DNA of 64,000 bases, taken from the NCBI GenBank assembly GCA_009767595.1, contig VSDK01009657.1, positions 286,118-350,117 of the forward strand, written 5' to 3'. The position numbers and the translations under genes were made by a program. This stretch comes from Symbiodinium kawagutii. Its lineage: Eukaryota > Sar > Dinophyceae > Suessiales > Symbiodiniaceae. Below the pieces are notes generated by a model. It was given only the letters and a program-made list of their open reading frames with translations, searched no databases and was not told the origin of the DNA. Of the stretch, positions 34,396 through 46,307 are shown in pieces (position 1 is the stretch's first letter; each line of letters begins with the position of its first letter).

Positions 34396-34680
34396 TACTG
34401 TATATATATATATATATATAAAATTACTATGTTCAAAAAAATCTATCTATCTACACATACATGTATTGAAACAAATATCTATCCCTACACAGTTCTGTTT
34501 GTTTGAAAACATAACCGAAAAATCTGAATATCTAATCTATATATGGATACAGTACATAGAAATATAAATATCATATTGAAAAATTAAATATACACATAAA
34601 ATATATATATATATGGATATAGATACAAATATACATATACATATGTTGATATATACTTAAAAAAACAACATTGACGCAAT
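34396..34680 (+). repeat. TA and ATATAC-rich tracts
   Basis: Pure TA at 34398-34422, then interrupted TA/ATAC stretches to about 34660. No gene. Confidence 0.85.
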
Positions 34681-34776
34681 AGAAATGATGGTATCAACCT
34701 ATCTATACATATGTTTCAAAAGACGCCTAGGAATACAGAAGGGAAACGTTATACGCTGCAAGTTGATCACTGGCGA

Positions 34777-34895
34777 GGATGGAACTAAGGGCCAGCCTCG
34801 AGCACTGTGCGAAACTGGATGGGGGAGCGGCCTGAAAGCGCCCAACGACTCAGCGGGTCATTGTGTTCGGGTTTTGGGGCGCTGGTGAAAAGGGT
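34777..34895 (+). ncRNA. GC-rich dispersed hairpin element, copy 3
   Basis: It shares GCGCCCAACGAC and the downstream TTCGG...TGGGGCGCTGG with the copy at 12282. The central CCCGCTT is replaced by TCAGCGGGTCATTG. This is a GC-rich island in A/T-rich surroundings. A weaker possible fourth relative lies near 59940-59995 (GGGAGCGGC...CTCAGCGGGCTCGTT). Confidence 0.3.
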
Positions 34896-34899
34896 GGCT

Positions 34900-36075
34900 A
34901 CGCATGTCATTGGGCTACGTAAAAATTTTTTACGAGCGATCTGCGCAGAATGATCTTTTGGCATTTCCTAAGTTTGCATGCGGTACGTGTTCTTTTCTCC
35001 GGTTTTGGTCATAAAGTGATTCATGTCCCTGAAAATGGTTCTTGCATTGAAAAACTTGGTTTGGCCCCGCTTGGTTTTTTGGAATACAGAAAGGCCTGCT
35101 AGGCCTGTTGCGAGTGGTGGATTTCAGGTTTTGACCCAGAAACCAAAATTTTTGCACGCGCGCCATTTGAGGGCCAAGACCATGTCATTCCAAACAAATG
35201 ACACAACCATTTGAAAAGCACGCCGACCAACCCAAACTAATCTAGAACCAGAAGCAAAAAATCAAATTTCCAGGATCAGTCTGACCTTTGGACTAGTTAC
35301 CGAACCTTCGTTTTGATTGTTTTTTGGTTTCCTCTAAATTTCAATCTGGGTTAATCCTCGGATCAAAAGATTGAAATCAATATTCTAGCCAAGTCTGGCA
35401 TGACCTCGCTTCTCAAAGTTGAAAGGCAACCATTGGAATGGTTCTCAGCCGTGGTTCAAAATATCCCTGCGCAATTAGGAGGCTCGACCTGGAGGCTTCT
35501 ATTTTGTAGGAAACACAAAGGTTACAGCTGACTGATGGGCACTAGAAAATCATCTTCCATGAGCCTTACCCAAACTCATCTCCCGTTGTACAGCCTTCAA
35601 AATCAGAGCCCCTGGGATGAAAAAGGATGTGTCGTTGGCAACCAAACTGCATTGCAAAATCAAGACACCAACCACATAACCCTTGGGCGACCCAAACCTG
35701 AAACATGAAGGCTTGCCAAGTGCTCAAGGAGGCTTTGATTCTGTACGAGGATGATGGGCCCATGGAACTGGAACACAACAGATCAAAACATATCAAAGCA
35801 ATCCAACCATATCCAAACAATTCCAAACGTGTCAAAACAAAATACAAAAACTCTCAGATGTTCTCACCATACTTTGGCCATCTACAAAATCAGCTACCAC
35901 GAAATGTCAACCACACATGATCAAACCTTACAAGATCAGCTACGCCCAGGTTGCCTACAAAATCAGCTACCCTCACCAATAGATTCAGAAACACAGCGCG
36001 TGCCTGCAAAAAAATCAATTTCTAGGATACCTAGGCGCCTTGATTTTGTAGGGGCTATGTCAAAGGGAATTCAAA
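34900..36075. other. Intergenic stretch with unrecognised frames
   Basis: Weak frames lie at 34930-35166 (minus), 35566-35847 (minus) and 35705-35920 (plus). A palindrome-like GATTTTGTAGG / CCTACAAAATC theme recurs near 35950 and 36045. No function assigned. Confidence 0.35.
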
Positions 36076-36215
36076 TATATCTAAATTTCAGTATATATCA
36101 AAATATATTGATATATATATATATATATATACATAGGTAAAAAAATGTATATGTAAAAACATATATATATATGTATTAAAAAAAATATGTATATATATAT
36201 ATATATAGAATGTAA
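36076..36215 (+). repeat. TA-rich microsatellite cluster
   Basis: Three TA runs separated by short A-rich spacers. Confidence 0.85.
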
Positions 36216-36262
36216 ATATGTATCTACATGGGATACCCAAGACTTGGGACAGCCCTGGCTAG

Positions 36263-36508
36263 CTACTCGCGACTAGACGCAAGCGGTTTCCACAAGGATC
36301 CATTCACCCGCTGGGTCTCTCCGAGCCAGAATGCTTGATACATCGGAATTGCCTCGGGTCCCCTGGGTCTCCCCTGTGCCTTGCTGATGTTCTTCACCTC
36401 TTCCGGCCTTGGCTGGGCGCGGGGCCCAGCCATGCCCAGCTGGCATGGCATCCAGGAAGGACGCGGCGACCCATGGAACAACCACGGCCCCCACTTGGAT
36501 GTGGCCAC
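36263..36508 (-). CDS. GC-rich open frame, possible exon, function unknown
   Basis: The minus frame reads PEEVKNISKAQGRPRGPEAI then PMYQAFWLGETQRVNGSLWK near its end. The DNA is a GC-rich island between TA-rich tracts. A second GC-rich minus frame lies at 36594-36788. The opposite-strand frames are also open, so the coding strand is uncertain. Confidence 0.2.
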   Translation of the reverse strand: MATSKWGPWLFHGSPRPSWMPCQLGMAGPRAQPRPEEVKNISKAQGRPRGPEAIPMYQAFWLGETQRVNGSLWKPLASSRE

Positions 36509-36799
36509 TTGGAAACAAGTTGCTCACCATAATTATAGGGGTTAGTTATGGTTTGTTCATTCACCTTGTAGAGTTACTATGGTCATATCCCGGTTACAAT
36601 CCCAACTGCACATCCAAGCAAGGATCAAATTTTGAACTCTCAGATCGGGGCGCTACCCGGATGGCAGCCGCGCCACCTGTGACCTTTGAGCAGCCCGACG
36701 AAAGGCGGTCTTGATCCTTTCTCCCTGACAGGCAGTCTTCGAAGCTATACCTCAGGTCGCAGATGTGGTTGCGCACTCGGAAAAACAAACACCCAACAT

Positions 36800-39700
36800 G
36801 GGCCTTTTATGTACACAGTATATATACAATGTATGTAGATATGTATCTACACCCATAATCAGGATCAAAGCGCAAAAATATTCCTGGCGTTCACACCCTA
36901 AAAGAACGCAGGGTCATGGTGAGAGATGTGAAGGAAACTGCTCGACTCGATTCGACAATTGCGGTACGAAAAAAAAAACTCCTTAACCTGTTGCAGTGCT
37001 GGGTTGAGAAGGATTACCGTATTGCCTCATGACAAACCCTAATCCACTAGTTTTTTTCTTTCCCATGTCTTGACAAGCATTTCTACATTACTGAATCAAG
37101 AATGTCGAAATCTGCATCAATTTGAGGACAACTACAGCTCTCAAGCGTTACCAAGCACACACCCACATCCACACAAACATTTTCCTGGGATAGTTTTTGC
37201 AGCTTGACACAACGCTCATCTATATTGTTTGCTAGAAAAAATATCTGCGTGGCAACCATACGGACATTGGCTGCTGAACAGTATCCAAGTGACATGCAAT
37301 AGAACCCATATACCATCAATAGCAAAATTAGCTATTTAAGTTGCTTGTTGCTTGTCTAACATATGCATAAAACTTCGCCCGTTATCGACATATAGCTCTT
37401 TTCGTCGCTGATGAAAATCAGTAACACATTGATGGTTGCAACTGACAAGTCACAACGTATCACTTAAGGCTATCCCTCCACACATGCCAGGTGATGATGG
37501 TTAAGGGGACCAAACGCGCCCTTAGTACTGATCTGTTCCAATATCCACTTATGTGGTTGTTGACTTTATCGTAGTTGCTCGATACTTTAGAAACACCCAA
37601 ATGATGACAATCGCAAACTATAATCAACCACCAATCATTCTGTCATAACGGGAATGACATGGAATGACTGTACTTTTTGGGCACTGCCAATTGGCTTTCA
37701 AGGGAAAAATACAGAGAAATCGGCACAATTATCCAAGCTATCCTGACTGCCCCGTGTGCCATCTTTTTTTGCGGTAACTTTAGCGAACCTTTGTTGCTTT
37801 CCACATCTTGCCACTCTTTGAAACTTGAAAAAAGATTCAACGAGAAGTTCAAAGAACTCACGAGAAGTTCAAAGAACTCACTCCTTGTCTCTTTGAGAAC
37901 TCACTATTGTTTTCTCTTTGTCCTTGTCTCTTTCTCTTTGTTCTTTTACGCTTGACCCTTCTTTGGTTTGAGGCCTGGCTCCAAGGCGGGTGCTGGGCCA
38001 GCTCGGCGACCATATGCATCCTTCCGTCCTGGCAGCTCGGGCGCCCCTTCGATCTAAACTTTCACAAATGAATCAATTATAAGCAGCTTTTCAATGATGT
38101 TAATGATATATTCTGAAGCACGCAGTAGGTATTGGACATGGAATGGTCAACTCATCTAGACCCATTGCGGGCTCTTATCCTCTGTTCTTTCTTCACCCAT
38201 CGCGGGACACCCCGAGGCGCATCTCAAGCCAGGCTTCAGGGCTCACTGGTGAGTTCAGTGGGCACCCAACGGTTCAGCAAAGGAACCCAGTATCGCCATA
38301 GGATCCAAGCACGTCCCCCAGCTGGGCTGCGGGCTGCGGGATCCTCGCCAGGCTGTCCACCTGCGGGCGCGCGAGTACCAACACGGAACACGAGAACACA
38401 CATATTCGCAATCTCTGAATCATTATGTAGACACGCAGTCCTGGAAATTAACAAATTTCACGCAAACAACATCAAACAAATATACACATCCTATCTCATG
38501 ACACTAGCTGTCAGGAAATCTCGGAAATCTCCAAATAACCAGCACATTGGCGTTAATTAGAACCCATTGTAAACATGCTCGTCAATTAGAAGCTTCATCC
38601 CCAGGCGCGGTTCCAAAATAGACATGAAAACCACCCACCAGCGAAGAATCAACCATCAACTGTCACATTCATTGTCAACCATCAATCAATGGCTATTGGC
38701 CAACCATTGATCGTTGCAAACCACATGACAAGTCACGCGACATTCCGCAGTCACCTTTGTGATCTGTCACTGAGTCGCCCGCTGGCATCCTTGGAGTGGC
38801 CCAGCAGGGACACGAAGAGATCCGACGGCTTGGTCTCAGGGCACAGCTTCGTGGTGTGATTTGCGGAAACATAAAACTTATGAGATTCTGTCCCTGCTAG
38901 GGACTCGAAAATAGCCTTTGGTGGTTTTTGTCTTTTTTTGATTTGGATTTGCATTTGCATTCTGGATTTGCATGTGCTTTGTGGCTTTGTGTTTGTTTTG
39001 ATTGTGGGGTGACAAGCAGCATTGTGTGTTGGTGAAATTGTTCCAATGTGGTCCAATCAGAAAAGGCTCAGTATGTATGGGTACTGAGCAATGGGTATGT
39101 CATGGGTTTGTCTACAATTCAATTACCCTCAACACAGCGGTTTCTTCTCTACGCGTCACTTTGGGAATCGTTTTGCTTCCCCATGCAATCGATACTCAAT
39201 CTTCAACCCCATCAGAGCCCCAGGCTGTCGCCTGTGCCCTGCAACCCCACAACTTTGAAGCGAGCGACCGAATCGAGTTTGGAGCGCCAAAGGCGCTCAT
39301 CCTTCCTGGTTGCCACAGAATGGGATACGCATGAGAATGCAAATGCGCCAGTATTAACCAACCTACAAATGGTTGACGAACTGGCCAATATCCAAAAACA
39401 AGGATAATGACCAATAATTACAGGGGATATCCGGCTATGCGTCATATCACTATCCCCACAAAAGATCAGGATGACGGATCACTTATGATCACGGTCAGAA
39501 CATATTAGTGAAGTCTTTGATCGCTAATAATGATCATCGAAGCACGTTCGCTATACATCGAAACAAAGCATGTTGATTCTCGGGGTGTTGCAGGGTGGAT
39601 TCTTCGTCATGAACCCAGCAACACCCAGAATACCCATCACACGTATGTGTCATCAGATTGTTCACTGCCAAAATTGCCGCCTGCTTGATGCTTCCCCCTA

Positions 39701-40100
39701 CGCCACGCCAAGGCTATGTTCCGGGTACGATTTGAACTTCAACGTCTCGAGCCCAAGCGAGCTTCTTTCATGTGAGCCGGATAGAGCTTAAACAATCAAC
39801 ATCGAACATGCCAGCTGATTTGTAGATGAATTGCCACAAAGACATCTGGTTTGTCATGAATCCAGCCCATCTTTGGCGCCTGGAAATAAAAGAACATTCG
39901 CGCAGCCTGTTCTAGTTTGTCATGAACGAAGAACGCGCCGAACCATTGGGATTCTTTGTGTGGGCCAAAATACGCAGCCACAAAAACAACAATGATATTG
40001 AAGTCTGGCCCACGTGAAAATCAAATCTGGTCAGCACATATAGTCGCAAGAAACAAAAAATCCATCAAATTACCCCGGCCATAAACCCCGAACAATGTGG
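36800..40100. other. Intergenic stretch with short tandem duplications
   Basis: It contains a 20-bp duplication ACGAGAAGTTCAAAGAACTC at 37838-37877 and a GC-rich patch at 38190-38400. Unrecognised frames lie at 38132-38560 and 39048-39407. Confidence 0.4.
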
Positions 40101-40114
40101 CGAGGGTGAATTGC

Positions 40115-40990
40115 GAAAAGGACACAGTAGCGCGCACAAATCAAAGCACCCATATGACAGCAAAAGACCGCGAATATGTGAGAACGCAAGGGCACATGTG
40201 AGAACGCACATGTGAGAACGCACATGTGAGAGCGCAAGGGCGAAAACGCACAAACGCGAGCTAAATTGAAGGCGCACAGGAGCACACACATGAGAGGACA
40301 CATGTGACAGCACATAGAGGCGCACATATGAGAGCACATGCTCAATCACAAACGTGAGAACACACATATGAGAGCACACAACAAGGACACACATATGAGA
40401 GCGCAGATGATTACACGTGTGAGAGCGCAAATGCGCATAAATATGAGAGCACATGGTAGCACACAAATGAGAGCGCACATATGAGCACACATAAGGCACA
40501 CATATGAGAGAACACACGAACACACATGCGAGAGCAGAGGTTGAGCACAAATATGACAGCAAACATGTGAGAACATAAAAAGCAAACAAATACCAGCACA
40601 CAAAAGAGTACATGGGAGCACACATGAGAAAGCGCTTATGAACACAAATGAAAGCACAAATGAGCACACATGTGAGAGCACAAATGAGGGCAAGGAGCAC
40701 GAATGTGACTGCGCAAATATGAGAGCACAAATATATGAGAGCACAAAAATTTGAGAGCACACATACGGAGCACGCATGTGAGAGCACACATATGAGAGCA
40801 CACGTACGAGAGCAAGCACGCGAGAGCACAAACGTCCTTGCACACATGTGAGAGCACATGTATGAGAGCTCTCATACGAGAACACATGAGTCAGACATAT
40901 GAAAGCACATAAGAACACACAAATTTGGCAAATGGGCGCGCGCATGTGAGAACACACAGATGACAGCAAACATATGAGAGCAAATGCAAA
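40115..40990 (-). repeat. 14-bp-based minisatellite, GAGAGCACACATAT
   Basis: The plus strand repeats GAGAGCACAxATAT with units of mostly 14 bp and irregular longer spacers. Examples are gagagcacacatat, gagagcacacgtac and gagagcaagcacgc in succession near 40780-40820. Two long overlapping minus-strand frames of 264 and 247 codons (40065-40859, 40346-41089) arise from it. They read as C-S-H-M-C-A-L strings. They have no family resemblance and are treated as repeat translations. Confidence 0.8.
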
Positions 40991-40999
40991 ACAGCCACT

Positions 41000-41420
41000 C
41001 ACAGGGCGAAACAACATATGGCACGTGACCGTATCATGCAATATCATGTCATATCCATGCATCAATGGATGAGCGAGACCACAAACCATACAACACGGAT
41101 CAATTGTGCATTTTTGATCTTAATTGGTACTGAAGAAAACAAATGCCCTGGCACCAAATGGCTGATTCGAAGGCATCAAAACCGGGTGTGTTTATCCAAT
41201 TGTCTCAATCATTTTTTTTTTGGGATTGTCCTGCGCACTTGCCACCAAATTAAAACTCCACAAGCACCTAGATTCAGATTTCGGAATCAAGTCATCAACT
41301 TCCCAATGAATAGCCAGCCAACGCAACCAAGCTCACCAGGCCAACCCGCCCTATCTAACAGCTCAAAGGTGCTGCCAAATAGCACGTTGAATTCAGGGAA
41401 ACTCTAATGACTCTAATCAC
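41000..41420. other. Intergenic stretch between minisatellite and second inverted repeat
   Basis: An open plus frame (41018-41407) reads without recognised motifs. A T-run lies near 41212-41221. Confidence 0.35.
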
Positions 41421-41426
41421 AGCTCG

Positions 41427-41510
41427 TATCGTAGGTCCAAACCGAACACACAACTGGTAATGGACTGCTCAGGAGAGTTCCACAAAGTGCATGGTCACAA
41501 GGACCGACGC
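41427..41510 (+). repeat. Partial direct repeat of the sequence at 42012-42112
   Basis: Both contain TCGTAG, then TCCAAA, ACACAACTG, ATGGA, CTGCTCA, CACAAAGTGC, ATGGTCA and AGGAC in the same order. It is a decayed direct copy of the right arm's inner border and lies about 600 bp upstream of it. Confidence 0.5.
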
Positions 41511-41733
41511 ATCTTTGGCCAATCTGGCCATTGAATTCTCATGACTCATGCATCCAAATCCGATCACCCGGGCAACATGCAACGCGCAACTAAGAAAGAC
41601 GCGGGTGAGATCGGATGATCATAGCGCCCTTCCTCCAAGCAGCCCAGAAACACGATCAGCCGCCTTTAGGTGAATCATCCAAATATACTCCCATCAGCAT
41701 GGTGAAATGGAGATCAGATGATCAACGTGAACC

Positions 41734-42036
41734 TCATGTTGCCGTGAAAATCTGAGATCTCCATACCATCATGGATTGGGGATGCAAAACTTCCATCAAA
41801 CCTCGGTCTTGGCATGCCGGAACAAAAACATAATTGTCAATAGGTGGGTCAGCCATGGACATAGTTTCGCATTGCGATGTTTTGGATGAAAATGCGCCTG
41901 GGGTCCAACTGATGCTGAGGTTCCATGCGGCATTTGAACACGCCGGGCTTTCGCGGAGCCAACCACAAAGCTTTCTCAGAAATGGAAGATTTGTTGCGAG
42001 ACCTAACAAGAATCGTAGTTCCAAAACAAGACACAA
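41734..42036 (-). CDS. Open frame of normal composition, function unknown
   Basis: The minus frame contains NAAWNLSISWTPGAFSSKTS and MADPPIDNYVFVPACQDRGL and ends MMVWRSQIFTAT. A plus frame over the same DNA (41834-42040) contains MDIVSHCDVLDENAPGVQLM and is equally plausible. Strand is undecided and no family is recognised. Confidence 0.2.
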   Translation of the reverse strand: MCLVLELRFLLGLATNLPFLRKLCGWLRESPACSNAAWNLSISWTPGAFSSKTSQCETMSMADPPIDNYVFVPACQDRGLMEVLHPQSMMVWRSQIFTAT

Positions 42037-42065
42037 CTGATCATGGATTCCTGCTCAACAATCCA

Positions 42066-43262
42066 AACTCCAGCAGCAGGGCTTCACAAAGTGCAAATGG
42101 TCAAAAGGACTCTTGTCGTCCCAATCAATGTTCTACAGTGTTCCCAAACAGCACGCGCATCCGGAGGAATTGAAAAGATTCCCAATGGCAAATGGCGCGG
42201 CAGGCAACATGTCAATTGGAAGCATCAGGATCGCACTGTAGATATGTTTAGGCCTTCAAGAACATCCATTCACTTGTTCTTCTAAAACACACACGGCTAC
42301 ATTCAATGCATTTGCTGCTGTGAATTTCCGTGTCAAAGAATTTGTTTGGCGCTGATTTTGATCAACGCATAAGCGACAGGCTGTATATCTAAATGATGAC
42401 GGTTGCGGAGGCATCTGTCTCAGATATGTGCCTTCACGAGCCCCGTCAGATTTGAAAAAAGGGGTTCGGCACATGATGTGCATTGAGACCGCCGCATCTT
42501 TCAACAGAGTTGGCTGGATTCTGGGCGGAAGCAATGTCATGCAATTTCTGCAAAGGAGCCAGGGGGTTCAGCCAATGGTTCGTGAAGCGTGCAGGGATGC
42601 TCAGATTGTTTCCACCGATTTCGCAGTCTCACTGCCAGATGGTCCGACCTTGGATCGACCTGGTTGTAGCCATTAGGGGTACGCCAAGCCCCCCGACTGA
42701 TGACCACAGTAAATCTCCTGACTCCTGTCCCTGTGGATTGTTGTCGTTATTGCGGTGGCGGTGGCGGTGATGGTGGCGATGGTCTGCTGTTTCTGCGGTT
42801 ATTGATGTATATAGTTGTCGTGTTTGCTTTTATTGTTCTTGCTGCCATTGTTGTTGCTGCCACTGTGATTCGAGAGCATCATGAATAGCCACTAGCCGAC
42901 AAACTATACCATGTAAAAACCATTGATAAGAGAAATCCCGGGCGGTAAATCGCAGAAAATCTTGCTGCCAGTGCTTCCTGGAGGGCGGCAGGCACTTTCT
43001 GAATCCTGAAGAGTTGGCACTTCAAATGCAGTGGAAAAACATTGTTGCGTCCAACGGTTAATTGCTAGTATTGAGATATATAGCCTTGGTCATCTATACT
43101 GGTTCACCACACACAGAACGGAGATGGGTTCTTGAGCGCGCCACACCATTGAAGAAATGTGGTGCCCGTGGGTTGTGGTATGCGCTGATAGCCAGGTCCA
43201 TGTTAGTGTTCTTGAAATGGGAGGCTGCGCTTGGTGGCAAATATATATATATATATATACAA
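42066..43262 (+). repeat. Right arm of the second, diverged inverted repeat
   Basis: This is the inverted counterpart of 32925-34273. It lacks the 240-bp insert and has a GGTGGCGGTGG-type expansion at 42750-42790 and a longer TA run near 43240. Divergence is clearly higher than between the arms of the foldback element, so it is older. Confidence 0.8.
42428..42676 (+). CDS. Open frame conserved between the two arms (right copy)
   Basis: It contains ETAASFNRVGWILGGSNVMQ, FLQRSQGVQPMV and STDFAVSLPDGPTLDRPGCS, ending at the same stop position as the left copy. The middle differs (REACRDAQIV against LETCRCSDC) because of compensating indels that keep the frame. This hints at former coding function. 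Confidence 0.3.
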   Translation: MPSRAPSDLKKGVRHMMCIETAASFNRVGWILGGSNVMQFLQRSQGVQPMVREACRDAQIVSTDFAVSLPDGPTLDRPGCSH

Positions 43263-43322
43263 TTCCGTGCTTAAACACACACATATATGGTGGTGGCTTA
43301 TCATGAATCATCCGTTTTCCAG

Positions 43323-43675
43323 CTATAGTATTGGTTCTGTGTTTCCATCATTGCTAGTGAATATTTCTGCCACGTTCTCCAGCAGTTCATAACCAAGCAT
43401 CTTGTCAAACTGATGGGTCATTGTGTAACAACTCTTGTCCCCTTGCAATCCACCATCGGAACCAGCAACTCTCGAAGTTGACGTCAAACACATAGTCCAC
43501 CTCGATTCGCAACAACCCCAAAATGTGCTTGACACATTGGAGTGGCATCAAAAAGTGGAGTGTTCCCCAATTTTGTGAAGCGGGGGCAATCACCAATGGG
43601 CAACAACTGCTTGCCCTTGACAAACAGATTGAGGAATAGAAATGGTTTCCCGCCAAGGTACACAAATTTGCGCAC
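43323..43675 (-). pseudogene. Possible decayed coding segment split over two frames
   Basis: From 43675 the minus strand reads RKFVYLGGKPFLFLNLFVKG, then KQLLPIGDCPRFTKLGNTPL, and stops near 43484. In another frame from about 43470 it continues VAGSDGGLQGDKSCYTMTHQ, then FDKMLGYELLENVAEIFTSN, and stops at 43323. Both parts look protein-like and abut, suggesting one ancestral exon with a frameshift or a short intron. No family is recognised. Confidence 0.25.
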
Positions 43676-43859
43676 TGATCATCGGTAAACCCAAATCGCT
43701 GATTCCAAAAGCTTTGCACACACACACACACACTACTGGAGCCATTTCCACGCCAGTTCTGATCGGTTCTGCTAGTTGGCTGGTTGGTTGGTTGACTGGT
43801 CGGTATTTCCCAATATGGGCTTTGTCATCCCTTTCTACGATTACATAGATCAATCATGT

Positions 43860-44840
43860 GTCTGAACAACTCAATTCAGCACTGCTTTCATTGCACTTTC
43901 CAACATCTGCGGGCAATGCTTTGGGTCTAGATCAACCAGGAGAAGGGGTAGAGAATCAAACGGAAACTACCAGGCCAAAGCGCGAACACATGGGGCAAAA
44001 CGAGCAGTGCTGAAACCATGTCTCTGGACAAGCTGGTCCTGTGATAGTGACCGCCACACCACCTACATGAAAGGTAGCACAATCCCCTACACCCCTTCCA
44101 TAGACCAGCGAAGCGGGTTTGTCGCAGCGATCAATTGATGAAAGGCACGGCCACACGGAACTTCGCAAAGGTCAAATGGGTCTGGGCCAGCGAGGCTTCA
44201 AATCCATCTCGTGTAAGAGCCATGAAACCAACTTAGGCATTTGGTGAGATGGCTGGAGAATGGCTCACACTGTATCGCTTTAGCCAATTTGATGGCTGGC
44301 TACGAAGGATATATGCCGGATAGCCGGATAGCTAATAAGCCAGGTGTGTTGTTTATGTAAAAACTTGGAAAAGTCACCGAGCCGCCACGTATCCCCCAAA
44401 AGAAAAATGTTCAGAAGGACTTGTCCAAAAGGAGCGTATTTTGTTGCATGACTTAGGACACACAAACACTCCATGCTGAACAAAAACGAACAAAATATAT
44501 AACATATTGTGATAGTAGAATTTGCAATCAATCTCCACTAGAAGAAGGATGTCAAATTCTGTACATTGCACTACCCTTCTATCTGTAATGGACCATAGTC
44601 TCTCCATGTTTTTTCCCAAACAGTATTGCAATTGCTCTGAACATTTGCTGACAAAGGCTCTGAAATCCTACTTATTCTCATAAATCATCCCCGTGTATAT
44701 ATCATTCAGACCACCCCTGTTAAATCGTAGTCTTTCAGGGCATGATCCCATCGGCCTATTACGAACATAATATGTCAAAGCTGTGAGATCAGAATCAGTC
44801 GCAGTCGCTGAGTTTCATGACTTCTCCGTAGTGGCACTCC
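43860..44840. other. Intergenic stretch, nothing firmly supported
   Basis: Minus frames at 43956-44168 and 44374-44631 are cysteine- or aromatic-rich and unrecognised. Confidence 0.35.
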
Positions 44841-44843
44841 CAG

Positions 44844-45293
44844 TCACATGCCAAGTTCTGGTCTAAAACCACGGTACTTTTTGGGCCCATGTACCAAGCC
44901 ATGCAGGATCACCAACTGTTTTTTTTGCGTTGGTTTGACCTGCCAGTTGATGACCTCCCATTGTTCAGCCAATGGCTGCTTGCCCTGGTGGTACCACTGG
45001 CGCCGGTAATTCATAGGCAATTTGAAGGAAACCAAATCCCGGTATGATTTTGCTGGAATGTCCACTGTAAAGACTGTAATCAACAGTTCTCATGATTAGC
45101 AAGCAAATGACTAACTAGGCATGTTTGGTTTCAAGCAGCCTTGATCAGCATTTAAACAGTCAGTCAACAACTGCTCTGCAGACTCTGCAGGCAGGATAAA
45201 CAGCCCAAACAATTGCTGACAATTGGGTTCTGCCCAAAATGGCGGTACCCCGCAACTACTCCATATTGAGACAACTTTGTGTAGGGGAACCAC
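44844..45293 (-). CDS. Two adjacent open segments, possible exons, function unknown
   Basis: The upstream segment (45293-45111) ends LPAESAEQLLTDCLNADQGC then LKPNMPS and a stop. The downstream segment (45083-44844) reads MITVFTVDIPAKSYRDLVSF, then KLPMNYRRQWYHQGKQPLAE, then GPKKYRGFRPELGM. Both have normal protein composition and the same strand. Whether they are joined is unknown, as no clear GT-AG pair was found. Confidence 0.2.
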
Positions 45294-45299
45294 AAATTT

Positions 45300-46300
45300 G
45301 GCGGGCTACAAAATGGCTATGGATACACTTGAATGGACACAGCTATTTCCAACCATAGAAAAATGGTGTAGACCAGCATTCAGTGATATCCCGTTCTAAT
45401 CATCACTGCTGACGAATAACTATTAATTAACAAGTATTGTAAAGCAGCATGAATCGCTATCAAGCGCTACTTTCAGCCATTGATGGACTTGGGCAACTTG
45501 CGATGAGGCCAAGCAACATTGTAGATCCACTCCGAAAAGAACCTCACTCACTGAAGGATGTCACACATGTCGTCAACCCCGAAATTGTGGATTCTACATG
45601 GTAACTTGTTTCAACTGTTGTGGATACCCTTGGGCAACATAATCACTCATAGATCGTTTTTCCATACAAGTATAGCTGGTAAAGTTGGGATACAACTGCC
45701 AATTAACCTGAACGTGGGAAATCCCAAACGTTTATAGCTGAGTTTTCCAATAGCCTGTAGACATAATTCTGATGTTTGACTTAACGGATCGTTTCACACA
45801 TGTAACAGCCGGGCAGTCGGCTGCTCAAGCAAGTGACCCCATGATCAACCAGCAAATGTGAAGCAGTTTTCCGTATATCCACCATTAGCTCATGATGAAC
45901 CCCCCCCCCGCACCACTTCAGTGAGCTGCAAATGAGCAGAGATGATGAGGGCAGTTTCTGAACACAACGGGTCATCAAATTCCTCGAAACTTCTTGGGAC
46001 TCTGACTGTGTAGGTGGGTGTGTCTGTGAGGAACCTCGGTTGACCTATCAAAAATGACCCACTTTTGAAGGGCACCCCTGCGGGGAACGCCAATTTAGGA
46101 CGCATCGAAGTGGATTGGGTGCTAAATAGGGAATTCAGCTAATTGGGATCATGATCAATAGATATAAATAGATTAAATAGTGAGGAACAACATACAGTAG
46201 TTTATGTGATACTTTATCACCTGGCTAATGCAATTGTCAGGGTCAATGATGGCTAATTCATGTTGCTGGGTAAGAATGGTTCATTGATGGTTAGCTACTA
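45300..46300. other. Intergenic stretch with a frame-breaking C run
   Basis: A run of 10 C residues at 45900-45909 separates two minus-strand segments. These are MRPKLAFPAGVPFKSGSFLI...SAHLQLTEVV and, in another frame, HELMVDIRKTASHLLVDHGV. If the run length is mis-assembled or mutated they could be one frame. No family is recognised. Confidence 0.3.
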
Positions 46301-46307
46301 ATCATCT

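Noticed and set aside
40065-41089. Two long minus-strand open frames (264 and 247 codons)
   Set aside because: They are translations of a 14-bp minisatellite, open in more than one frame, with no family resemblance.
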